Source: Syntrophotalea acetylenica (lineage in GTDB: Bacteria > Desulfobacterota > Desulfuromonadia > Desulfuromonadales > Syntrophotaleaceae). From it: DNA of 64,000 nt. Below the pieces are notes generated by a model. That model saw nothing but the letters and a program-made list of their open reading frames with translations. It made no database searches and was not told the origin of the DNA. The position numbers were made by a program, and so were the translations under genes. The stretch is from positions 682,001 through 746,000 of the forward strand of contig NZ_CP015455.1 in assembly GCF_001888165.1 (NCBI RefSeq), in the 5' to 3' direction. This document shows positions 57,165-64,000 of this stretch, piece after piece (the first letter of the stretch is position 1; the number at the start of each line of letters is the position of its first letter).

Positions 57165-58955
57165 ATGTACCCCGATCCGCTGGATATTTTGAGGCGCGTT
57201 TTCGGTTTTCAGTCCTTTCGCCCCCTGCAGGAAGAGATCATCCGCCGGCTCGTTGCCGGTCGGGATGCCTTTGTGCTGATGCCGACCGGCGGAGGGAAGT
57301 CTCTCTGCTACCAGCTGCCGGCGTTGATGCGCAAGGGGGTCGCCATTGTCGTGTCGCCGCTGATATCCCTGATGAAAGATCAGGTCGATGCGTTGCGCGT
57401 TAATGGTGTCCGCGCCGCCTACTACAACTCCTCCCTTGCCTCCGCGGAGGCCCGCCGGGTGCTGGCCGATCTGCACGGGGGGCGCCTCGAACTGTTGTAT
57501 ATCGCCCCGGAGCGCCTGATGGGGTCCGGTTTTCTGGAGAGACTGGCGGATATCGATGTCGCGCTGTTCGCCGTCGACGAGGCGCATTGCATTTCCCAGT
57601 GGGGGCACGATTTCAGGCCGGAGTATATTCAACTGGGCCAGCTGCGCCGGCATTTTCCCGAGGTTCCTCTCGTCGCCCTGACCGCGACTGCCGATGCACA
57701 GACCCGCCAGGATATCCTGGCGGGTCTCGGGCTGTCCCGTGAGGATAGCTTCATCACCAGCTTCGATCGTCCCAACATTCGATATACGGTGCTGGAAAAG
57801 CACCAGCCGGCCCGGCAACTGGCGACCTTTCTTGCCGCGCACGGCGGTGAGGCCGGAATTGTCTACGCGCTGAGCCGCAAGCGGGTGGAGGAAGTGGCCA
57901 CCCGTTTATGCGATGCGGGGATCTCGGCAGCGCCATATCATGCCGGCCTGGCGGATGGCGAAAGAAACCGTGTGCAGGAGCTGTTCCTGCGGGACGAACT
58001 GCAGGTTGTGGTGGCAACGGTGGCGTTTGGCATGGGTATCGACAAATCGAATGTTCGCTTCGTGGTGCATTACGACATGCCCAAGAATATCGAAGGCTAT
58101 TATCAGGAAACCGGGCGCGCCGGGCGCGATGGCCTGCCGGCGGAGGCTCTGCTGTTGTTTGGTTACGGGGATGTGGCATTGTGCCGGGGCCTGATCGAAA
58201 AAGGCGGCAACGAGGAACAGAACCGCATCGAACTGCACAAGCTCAACGCCATGGCGGCGTTCGCCGAAGCGCTTACCTGCCGGCGCCGCGTGCTGCTGGG
58301 GTATTTCGGGGAGCAGACGACGGAAGATTGCGGCAACTGTGATATTTGTCTTCAGCCCCCGGAATCCTACGACGCCACCGAGGACGCGCGCAAAGCCCTG
58401 TCCTGTGTGTACCGCGTCGGGCAGCGTTTTGGTGCCGGGCATGTTATCGACGTGCTGCGCGGTGCCGACAGCGATCGTATCAAGCGACTTGGGCACGACC
58501 GGCTGTCGACCTACGGCATCGGCGCCGATGTCAGCCGGGACGTTTGGGGCAGCCTGCTGCGGCAGTTGGTGCATCACGGTTACCTGTATCAGGACGTAGG
58601 CAATTACTCCATATTGCGTTTGACTGAAAAAGCACGGCCGTTGCTGCGCGGAGAGACCTCGCTGCGGTTGGCCAGGCCGCGAATCAGGGTGCGTGCGGTC
58701 CGCAGTGCCGCACCGCGCAATGCCGCGGGCTGGTCCTACGATGAAGGCTTGTTTGAAGCCTTGCGCACATTGCGCAAGCGGCTGGCCGATCGTGAGCAGG
58801 TGCCCCCTTTCGTCGTGTTTTCGGATGCCACGCTTGCGGAAATGGCCGCCAGACGGCCGCGGGATGCGGCAGGGTTGCTGAGCGTCAACGGTGTCGGTCA
58901 ACGCAAGCTGGAGCGCTATGGCGAGGATTTTCTGGCGTTGCTCATCGATTATTGA
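57165..58955 (+). CDS. recQ: ATP-dependent DNA helicase RecQ
   Basis: A 596-residue 3'-5' helicase. Order of parts: helicase motif 0 [14 protein letters not shown], Walker [17 protein letters not shown] near 41-56, the RecQ box [19 protein letters not shown] near 134-152, motif VI near 330 ([17 protein letters not shown]), the zinc-binding Cys cluster (CRRRVLL..., DCGNCDIC) near 362-392, the RQC winged helix, and a C-terminal HRDC domain (about 515-596). Full length. xthA follows 65 bp later, a small repair group. Confidence 0.96.
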   Translation: MYPDPLDILRRVFGFQSFRPLQEEIIRRLVAGRDAFVLMPTGGGKSLCYQLPALMRKGVAIVVSPLISLMKDQVDALRVNGVRAAYYNSSLASAEARRVLADLHGGRLELLYIAPERLMGSGFLERLADIDVALFAVDEAHCISQWGHDFRPEYIQLGQLRRHFPEVPLVALTATADAQTRQDILAGLGLSREDSFITSFDRPNIRYTVLEKHQPARQLATFLAAHGGEAGIVYALSRKRVEEVATRLCDAGISAAPYHAGLADGERNRVQELFLRDELQVVVATVAFGMGIDKSNVRFVVHYDMPKNIEGYYQETGRAGRDGLPAEALLLFGYGDVALCRGLIEKGGNEEQNRIELHKLNAMAAFAEALTCRRRVLLGYFGEQTTEDCGNCDICLQPPESYDATEDARKALSCVYRVGQRFGAGHVIDVLRGADSDRIKRLGHDRLSTYGIGADVSRDVWGSLLRQLVHHGYLYQDVGNYSILRLTEKARPLLRGETSLRLARPRIRVRAVRSAAPRNAAGWSYDEGLFEALRTLRKRLADREQVPPFVVFSDATLAEMAARRPRDAAGLLSVNGVGQRKLERYGEDFLALLIDY

Positions 58956-59020
58956 GGCATGCCGCCGGACAAGGCGGATTCCGCGTTGGGAGAAGGCAGG
59001 CGCTTGAAGGGATATGAAAA

Positions 59021-59848
59021 ATGAAAATTGTTTCGTTCAATGTCAACGGAATTCGCGCCCGCCTTCACCAGTTGCAGGCCGTGATCGAAAAACATGCGCC
59101 CGATATTATCGGCCTGCAGGAAACCAAGGTGCCGGACGGGGATTTCCCCGTCGAGGCCATCCGCGAAATGGGTTATCACGTAACATATCATGGGCAGAAG
59201 AGCCATTACGGCGTTGCCCTGATGTCCCGTCAGGTTCCGGTCGAAGTAGTCAAGGGTTTGCCGGGCGATGCCGCTGACAGCCAGCGACGCCTTGTCGGTG
59301 CCGCCTATGACACGGGTGGCGGTGCTCCGGTGTGGGTGTTCAGCGCCTATTTTCCCCAGGGAGAGTCGCGCCACAACGCTGTCAAGTTCACTGCCAAGCA
59401 GCGATTCTATCTTGAGCTGTACCAGTATCTGCACGACAGGTTTGAAGCGCGCGATGCGCTGATTCTCATGGGAGACGCCAATGTTGCGCCGGCGGATGCT
59501 GATGTGGGCATCGGCGAGGATAACGTCCGGCGCTGGCTGCGCACCGGTAAATGCAGCTTCCTGCCTGAAGAGCGGGATTGGTTGCAGCGCCTGCTCGACC
59601 TTGGGCTGGCTGATACCTTTCGCAGCTGTCATGGCTCGCTGACGGATTGTTTCAGCTGGTTCGATTACCGCAGCCGCGGTTTTGAAAGAGATCCGCGACG
59701 GGGGTTACGCATCGATCTGGTTCTCGCCGGTGGCGGTTTGATCGAGAAATGCAGTGCCGCCGGCATCGATTACGAGATCCGCGCCATGGACAAACCGTCC
59801 GATCATTGCCCCGTGTGGGCCGATATCGATATCAGCCTTGCGGGGTGA
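59021..59848 (+). CDS. xthA: Exodeoxyribonuclease III (AP endonuclease)
   Basis: A 275-residue EEP-family nuclease that cuts at abasic sites and trims 3' ends. Residues in order: SFNVNGIRARL at 4-14, GLQETKVPDGDFP with catalytic Glu near 35, FSAYFPQGES with Tyr near 108, GDANVAPADADVG near 150 (Asp, Asn), and SDHCPVWADI near 259 with catalytic Asp-His. It starts at MKIVSFNVNG, an exact family start. Confidence 0.95.
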   Translation: MKIVSFNVNGIRARLHQLQAVIEKHAPDIIGLQETKVPDGDFPVEAIREMGYHVTYHGQKSHYGVALMSRQVPVEVVKGLPGDAADSQRRLVGAAYDTGGGAPVWVFSAYFPQGESRHNAVKFTAKQRFYLELYQYLHDRFEARDALILMGDANVAPADADVGIGEDNVRRWLRTGKCSFLPEERDWLQRLLDLGLADTFRSCHGSLTDCFSWFDYRSRGFERDPRRGLRIDLVLAGGGLIEKCSAAGIDYEIRAMDKPSDHCPVWADIDISLAG

Positions 59849-59939
59849 ACCGTCCGGTTCCTGTTGTTTGTCGCAAATGCTGGGTGCCCAGAGCCGGGCA
59901 GGCCATACCTGGCGAGTGCATGTAACCCGAAGGGTCGAA

Positions 59940-61223
59940 TTACTTTTTGGTCGTTGCGTAAACGCTCAGCTCGACCCGCCGGTTGCGTTGTCGTCCCCTG
60001 GCGGTGGCGTTGTCGGCGACAGGAAGGCTTTCACCGAAGCCCCTGGCAACGAGGCGAGAGGGCTGGACACTGAACTTTTCAATCAGGTATTTGCGTACGC
60101 TGTCGGCGCGGCGCTGCGACAGGGTGAGATTGTAGGCCGCCGAGGCGCGCGAATCCGTGTGCCCGGCGATGAGGATGCGCGCACCGGGGTGCTTGCGGAT
60201 AAATGCGGCGCCGCGTTTGAGTTCGGCATGGTAACGGGGCGCGATGTCGGCTTTGCCGGTTTCGAACTCGATGGCCAGCGTCATGGAGGCGGCGCAGCCG
60301 TGTTTGTCGACCATCAGGCCAGTCGTGGTGCCGGGGCATCTATCGTTGGCATCGGCGATGCCATCGCCGTCGCTGTCGGCGCTGCATCCTTTTTCATCGA
60401 CGGGCAATCCCTGCGGCGTTCCGGGGCATCTGTCGAGGGAATCGGGCACGCCGTCGCCATCTTTGTCCGATGGGCAGCCCTGCCGGTTGACGCTGGCCGA
60501 TCTTGGGGTCCTGGGGCATTTGTCGCGGTAATCGGGGACCCCGTCAGCGTCGCCGTCCAGGGGGCAGCCGAGCCTGTCGACCGGCACCCCCAGGGGGGTG
60601 TCGGGGCAGGCGTCATTGGCATCGATGACGCCGTCTTTGTCGCTGTCCTTGGGCGTGGTTCTCACCGGGGGCTTCTGCTGATTGCCGAACAGGTAGGTAA
60701 GTCCGGCTGAATAGATGAAGTTGTTTTCCGGGTCGCCAAAGGCGAACACATGGCGCAGGTCGCCCCGTAGCGCCAGGCTGTCGGTAAAGAAATATTTCAG
60801 GCCGATGCCGTAGTTGAGCAGAAAATCGGTTTCGCTGCCGCCGTGGTCCGGATTGAGAGTCGTGCCGCCAAGGCCTCCGGCAAGATAAGGCACGAGGCTG
60901 CTTTCCGGCATGAAATGGTACAGAGCGTCGAGGCGATATGCCAGCCCGTCGGCATTGCCGCTTTGATCATGGCCGAGGTCGGCGTTAAAATAGTTGAGCA
61001 CAAACTCGGTGCTCCAGCTGTTCGTCAGGTTGTAGCCCAAGCCGAGGCTGTAGGTCAGCGCATCGTCATAAGGCTGGTCGCCTTCGAATATATACCCTCC
61101 AAGCATGGGACTGACGGTAAAGGTTTTTCTGGCGCGGGCAGCCGCGAGGCCGGACAGGGGCGGCAAGCAGAGCAGGGCCGCGCACAGAAGGCCCGAAAGA
61201 GTGTAGAGAAACGTTTTTTTCAT
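59940..61223 (-). CDS. OmpA-family outer-membrane protein with thrombospondin type 3 repeats
   Basis: A 427-residue protein. Signal peptide 1-28, an eight-strand-type beta barrel (about 32-195), four calcium-binding thrombospondin type 3 repeats (DSDKDGVIDANDACPDTP and three similar, about 208-325) and a C-terminal peptidoglycan-binding OmpA domain (IEFETGKADI to GHTDSRASAAYNLTLSQRRA). It anchors the outer membrane to the cell wall. GGGAGG precedes the ATG. Monocistronic. Confidence 0.93.
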   Translation of the reverse strand: MKKTFLYTLSGLLCAALLCLPPLSGLAAARARKTFTVSPMLGGYIFEGDQPYDDALTYSLGLGYNLTNSWSTEFVLNYFNADLGHDQSGNADGLAYRLDALYHFMPESSLVPYLAGGLGGTTLNPDHGGSETDFLLNYGIGLKYFFTDSLALRGDLRHVFAFGDPENNFIYSAGLTYLFGNQQKPPVRTTPKDSDKDGVIDANDACPDTPLGVPVDRLGCPLDGDADGVPDYRDKCPRTPRSASVNRQGCPSDKDGDGVPDSLDRCPGTPQGLPVDEKGCSADSDGDGIADANDRCPGTTTGLMVDKHGCAASMTLAIEFETGKADIAPRYHAELKRGAAFIRKHPGARILIAGHTDSRASAAYNLTLSQRRADSVRKYLIEKFSVQPSRLVARGFGESLPVADNATARGRQRNRRVELSVYATTKK

Positions 61224-61608
61224 AGAAGCCCTCCCGATGTCAGGCAACGGGAAAGTAATCCGCGAAACGATGAATGGAATGATTTCAACATATTAACATT
61301 TCGTGCTTTTAATTCAAGGATGAAACTCGGTGAAAATCCAAGCACCTTCAATGGGAAACTGCCGTCAGGCTCCCCCGGATGACAAAATCCCTGCAGTGCG
61401 GATGGTCCGACGCGGCACAAGCGCAAGTAAACCGCACTCAGGATATCATCAAAGCCATGCGTCCGGAAAGTGAAATGTTCATCCGTTCAGGTTTCGTTGT
61501 GCGTTTCGGTGGAGTACACAACAAGGGGTTTCCTGGTGTGGTTGCGCCAGGATTGCCATGCCTTCTATCTCTTGACCGCAGCCTGGGGCTGCATTAAATT
61601 GATCGCCA
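61224..61608. other. Intergenic region between the OmpA protein and DUF6178 genes
   Basis: 385 bp without a gene. No riboswitch class, tRNA or IS could be recognised. The promoter of the leftward OmpA-type gene presumably lies near 61270-61320 in the AT-richer part. Confidence 0.4.
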
Positions 61609-61653
61609 TTTCCGGATGAATTCAGTGCTGTTTCCGGATGAAAACCAGGTTAC
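61609..61653. repeat. Dispersed repeat, copy 3 (direct tandem)
   Basis: TTTCCGGATGAA occurs twice, at 61609-61620 and 61631-61642; the second continues AACCAGGTTAC. This is a variant of the sequence at 8212-8235 and 22652-22675. It stops just before the ribosome site of the next gene. Confidence 0.5.
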
Positions 61654-61664
61654 AAGGAGTTTTT

Positions 61665-63362
61665 ATGACCATAAAACACCCCCCCGCCGGTGGGAAAAAG
61701 GATCTGGCACCGGGCGAGTCTTCCGCGTTGCATTTGCATGGGCAGGCTTTTCATGCGTTGTCGCTTGAGCAGCAGCGGGAACAACTGCGCCTTGCCGACG
61801 CTTCCATGCGTTATCGCATGATTCTCGATGCGGCGGATGGTCGCGACCTGACACATTCGCTGGCGTCACAGGATCTGTTTTTGACCATCAAGGAGTTGGG
61901 GCGCGACGAGGTTCCCGAGCTTGTGGCCATGTCATCCGGAGAACAGCTGACGGCGTTTATCGATCTCGACTGCTGGAAAGGCGATCGCATCGACGCTCCC
62001 GAGGCCTTGCAATGGCTGGCGCTTGCCATGACCGAAGGCGAGGAAGCCGTACTGACGGCCGCTGCTGCAATCGATTTTGAATTGCTGGTACTGATTATGG
62101 CAAAATTCGTGCGTGTGCTGCGAGGGCCGGAAGCATTTCACGATGAAGACAATCCGCCGGACCTGTCCAAATGTGTCGGTAGCTACGAAGTGGACTTCCT
62201 GCAGCAGAAGTACGCGCGCCTGGTGTCCAGCATTCTTGATTGTCTTTATCGACTCGACTCGGCCTTTTACATGCATCTGATGGAGGCCCTGCGCTGGGAG
62301 CTGCTTTCCAGTCTGGAGGAAAATGCTTACCAGGGGCGCTGTGAGCGTCTGCAGGATCTCGGCTTTCCCGACGCGCTGCAGGCGGCCGAAATTTACGCTC
62401 CCCTTGATCCGGCTACCTTCGAGGCGGCCAGTTATCGCCGCCATGCAACCGTGGACGGGACAGCTCCGGCGCCAGGGTTTGCTTTAAGTATAGTGCGGCG
62501 CGGGGATTTGCTGGGCCGGGTTTTGTCCATGGGGATCGGCGCGGCAACCGGTTGGGATCTTGTCTATCTGGCCAACAAGATGATGGTGGCCGACAGAATT
62601 GATTGCGGTGATCGGGATGCCTTGAAAACGGCCATGGACAAGGTTTACGGCTATCTCAACCTGGCGCTTGAACACCTCTGCCACAACGATGCGGAGCGGG
62701 CGGCCCAACTTCTCGAAAATTCTTATCTGCAGCCGCTTTTTCAGCTGGGTTACAGCCTCACGCTGTCCTTGCAGCAGCGGGCCCGCCGTTTGCGCTCATC
62801 CTCCCTCGGCCCCTGGCTGGATGGTGTATGGGCAATGCTGTCGGAGGCTCTTTCAGCGGTGCGTCCCCTCTACCCTCTGGCACTCGATACTCCTGGCGCG
62901 GGAGGGACACGATCTTTCCGCGATCTGTCCGATGTGGAGCGTGTGGCAGAGACTCTGGCCAGCATCGAAGCGGCGCGCCGTCTGTTCGAGGAGCATTTTC
63001 CTTTCCGCTTGCCTGCGCCTGATGACCTCGACCTTTGTGGCTGCCAGCCGGATCAGTTTCAGGGGGTCGGTTTACGGCACTTCTTCCTTACCGCCGTGGC
63101 CAATCGGTTGTCGGGACGGCCCTTTGACATAACGCCGCTTCCCGCCAGGGAACTCGCTGGCCTGCACTATCAGGTGTGCAAGGACAAGACTTTGAACAAT
63201 GTTTTGCGGGAGGAGATCCGAACCTGGATCGGCAAAATGGAGCCGGATGCATGGCCTTTCGTGGAAGCCTGTCTGCATTGCTGGAACGATACTCTTTGCC
63301 CGTTGCTGCCCGAAAGGCTGGATGCGCGGTTTCTCGACGGCTTGCTGGTGCGCCTGTCCTGA
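61665..63362 (+). CDS. DUF6178-family protein
   Basis: A 565-residue soluble, helix-rich protein with no signal peptide. The N-terminal part (about 40-110) carries the family-style stretch RMILDAADGRDLTHSLASQDLFLTIKELG followed by FIDLDCWKGDRIDAPEALQWL. The family is found in deltaproteobacteria of the Geobacter type and has no known function. AAGGAG lies 5 bp before the ATG. It is followed after 211 bp by a cold-shock gene. Confidence 0.75.
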   Translation: MTIKHPPAGGKKDLAPGESSALHLHGQAFHALSLEQQREQLRLADASMRYRMILDAADGRDLTHSLASQDLFLTIKELGRDEVPELVAMSSGEQLTAFIDLDCWKGDRIDAPEALQWLALAMTEGEEAVLTAAAAIDFELLVLIMAKFVRVLRGPEAFHDEDNPPDLSKCVGSYEVDFLQQKYARLVSSILDCLYRLDSAFYMHLMEALRWELLSSLEENAYQGRCERLQDLGFPDALQAAEIYAPLDPATFEAASYRRHATVDGTAPAPGFALSIVRRGDLLGRVLSMGIGAATGWDLVYLANKMMVADRIDCGDRDALKTAMDKVYGYLNLALEHLCHNDAERAAQLLENSYLQPLFQLGYSLTLSLQQRARRLRSSSLGPWLDGVWAMLSEALSAVRPLYPLALDTPGAGGTRSFRDLSDVERVAETLASIEAARRLFEEHFPFRLPAPDDLDLCGCQPDQFQGVGLRHFFLTAVANRLSGRPFDITPLPARELAGLHYQVCKDKTLNNVLREEIRTWIGKMEPDAWPFVEACLHCWNDTLCPLLPERLDARFLDGLLVRLS

Positions 63363-63573
63363 GGTGCCCGCGGTATTTTCGGCGGCCCCGCCTGCGGGTA
63401 AAAGGGAGCTTGATTTTGCGCAGGGGTTATGTTAGTGAAGTCGTATTAATAAAATTCAGGTCATGCTGCCCATTGCGTGAGGTTGGCCTGGCGGCAGGCA
63501 TGACGGTTCCGTGGCGATGCCGGCGGAATCTGGCGAGAGACTGCGCAAGCGCTAGATCAAAGGAGAGACGACA
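63363..63573. other. Leader region of the cold-shock gene
   Basis: 211 bp without a gene. A GC-rich imperfect hairpin at about 63367-63398 may end the DUF6178 transcript. The rest is probably the long 5' untranslated leader usual for cspA-type genes. Confidence 0.4.
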
Positions 63574-63774
63574 ATGGCTCAAGGTGTGGTGAAGTGGTTC
63601 AATGATGCCAAGGGATTCGGCTTTATCGAACAGAAAAACGGTCCGGATGTTTTCGTGCATTTTTCCGTTATTCAGGCCGAAGGCTTTAAAAGCCTCTCCC
63701 AGGGTCAGCAGGTCCAGTTTGATGTTGTCGAAAGCCAGAAAGGCCCCCAGGCCAGCAATGTGATCAAGCTGTAA
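63574..63774 (+). CDS. Cold-shock protein (CspA family)
   Basis: A 66-residue OB-fold RNA/DNA-binding protein. Both nucleic-acid-binding motifs are intact: KGFGFIEQ (RNP1, 13-20) and DVFVHFSVI (RNP2, 25-33). AAAGGAGAG precedes the ATG. A strong terminator follows. Confidence 0.96.
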   Translation: MAQGVVKWFNDAKGFGFIEQKNGPDVFVHFSVIQAEGFKSLSQGQQVQFDVVESQKGPQASNVIKL

Positions 63775-63807
63775 CGGCTTTTTTGCTTTTAACCTTTTTT
63801 GCTTTTA

Positions 63808-63865
63808 AAAAGGGCCAAAGGGCTCCGCCGGCAATGCACGGAGCCTTTTGGCCCTTTTATTTTTG
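63808..63865 (+). terminator. Terminator of the cold-shock gene
   Basis: A 20-bp stem (63808-63827 with 63839-63858; one G-U pair) containing AAAAGGGCC and its complement, followed by TATTTTT. It overlaps the stop codon of the converging methyltransferase gene and probably serves both strands. Confidence 0.88.
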
Positions 63866-64000
63866 TGAATGGCCCCCGCGGCTCAGGCGGACCACGGTTT
63901 CGATATGCGCGGTCTGGGGAAACATGTCGACGGGCTGTACCGCGTCACAGCGGTAACCAAGCCGTATCAGCTCGGCAAGGTCCCGGGCGAGGGTCTCCGG
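63857..64000 (-). CDS. 23S rRNA (uracil-C5)-methyltransferase, C-terminal part (RlmD/RumA type)
   Basis: Only the last 47 codons are in the window; the frame is open at the right edge. It reads [16 protein letters not shown], then [19 protein letters not shown], which is the C-terminal end of TrmA/RumA-family RNA m5U methyltransferases (the DMFPQTxHIE segment holds the general-base Glu). RlmD versus the RlmC or TrmA branch cannot be decided from this piece. Confidence 0.88.
   Translation of the reverse strand, partial: PETLARDLAELIRLGYRCDAVQPVDMFPQTAHIETVVRLSRGGHSQK

Overview
The window is about 60% GC and densely coded. It looks like a chromosomal segment of a strictly anaerobic deltaproteobacterium of the Desulfuromonadales (Geobacter / Pelobacter-Syntrophotalea type). 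The pointers are an LL-diaminopimelate aminotransferase (dapL) lysine route, a selenocysteine-containing SelD beside a YedE-type selenium cluster, a recA-pilT-recX-alaS gene string, a CIRCE element in front of rpoH, and DUF6178. The species is an inference. The genes look mostly like core functions; accessory features are scattered among them.

Layout. 1-3.7 kb: end of a DUF2179 protein, a secreted nuclease, larE, cysK and a doubtful small ORF. 3.8-8.0 kb: an ArsR regulator, then a selenium operon read leftward (yedE, tusA-like, DUF3343, ribokinase-fold protein, selD with an in-frame UGA). 8.4-22.4 kb: a long leftward run for proteolysis and for arginine and lysine synthesis (hslV, hslU, argB, argD, argF, RDD protein, argG, argH, an LptM-like lipoprotein, lysA, dapA, dapB, dapL). 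22.6-27.3 kb: a peptide-maturation (RiPP) cluster with a five-cysteine CXXX-repeat precursor, a radical SAM/SPASM maturase, a second SPASM-like maturase without the radical SAM motif, and an ABC exporter. 27.4-38.6 kb: cupin, alaS, recX, pilT, recA, thpR, cinA, pgpA, larC, larB and a BioD/DRTGG protein.

38.6-47.7 kb holds an import system: a TonB-dependent receptor (frameshifted in this sequence), then a fused double ECF ATPase, EcfT, a membrane protein likely to be the S component, a TiaS-N-terminal-like protein, a small Cys-rich protein, a secreted protein with seven DxDxDG loops, and ExbB-ExbD-TonB. Both promoters of this region carry the same kind of 24-bp palindromic site starting 3 bp before the -10 box. 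These sites resemble the E. coli ModE operator. About 4 kb further on lies a homologue of the molybdenum storage protein. Together this suggests molybdate- or tungstate-responsive uptake and storage.

47.9-64 kb: a flavoprotein of the geranylgeranyl-reductase type, a KamA-type radical SAM protein, a 1.2-kb AT-rich gap with a convincing promoter-to-terminator small RNA candidate, the Mo-storage homologue, an acetyl-CoA hydrolase/transferase, bamD, rpoH with a perfect CIRCE, an rRNA methylase-like protein, recQ, exonuclease III, an OmpA/TSP3 protein, DUF6178, a cold-shock protein, and the C-terminal end of an RlmD-type methyltransferase at the right edge.
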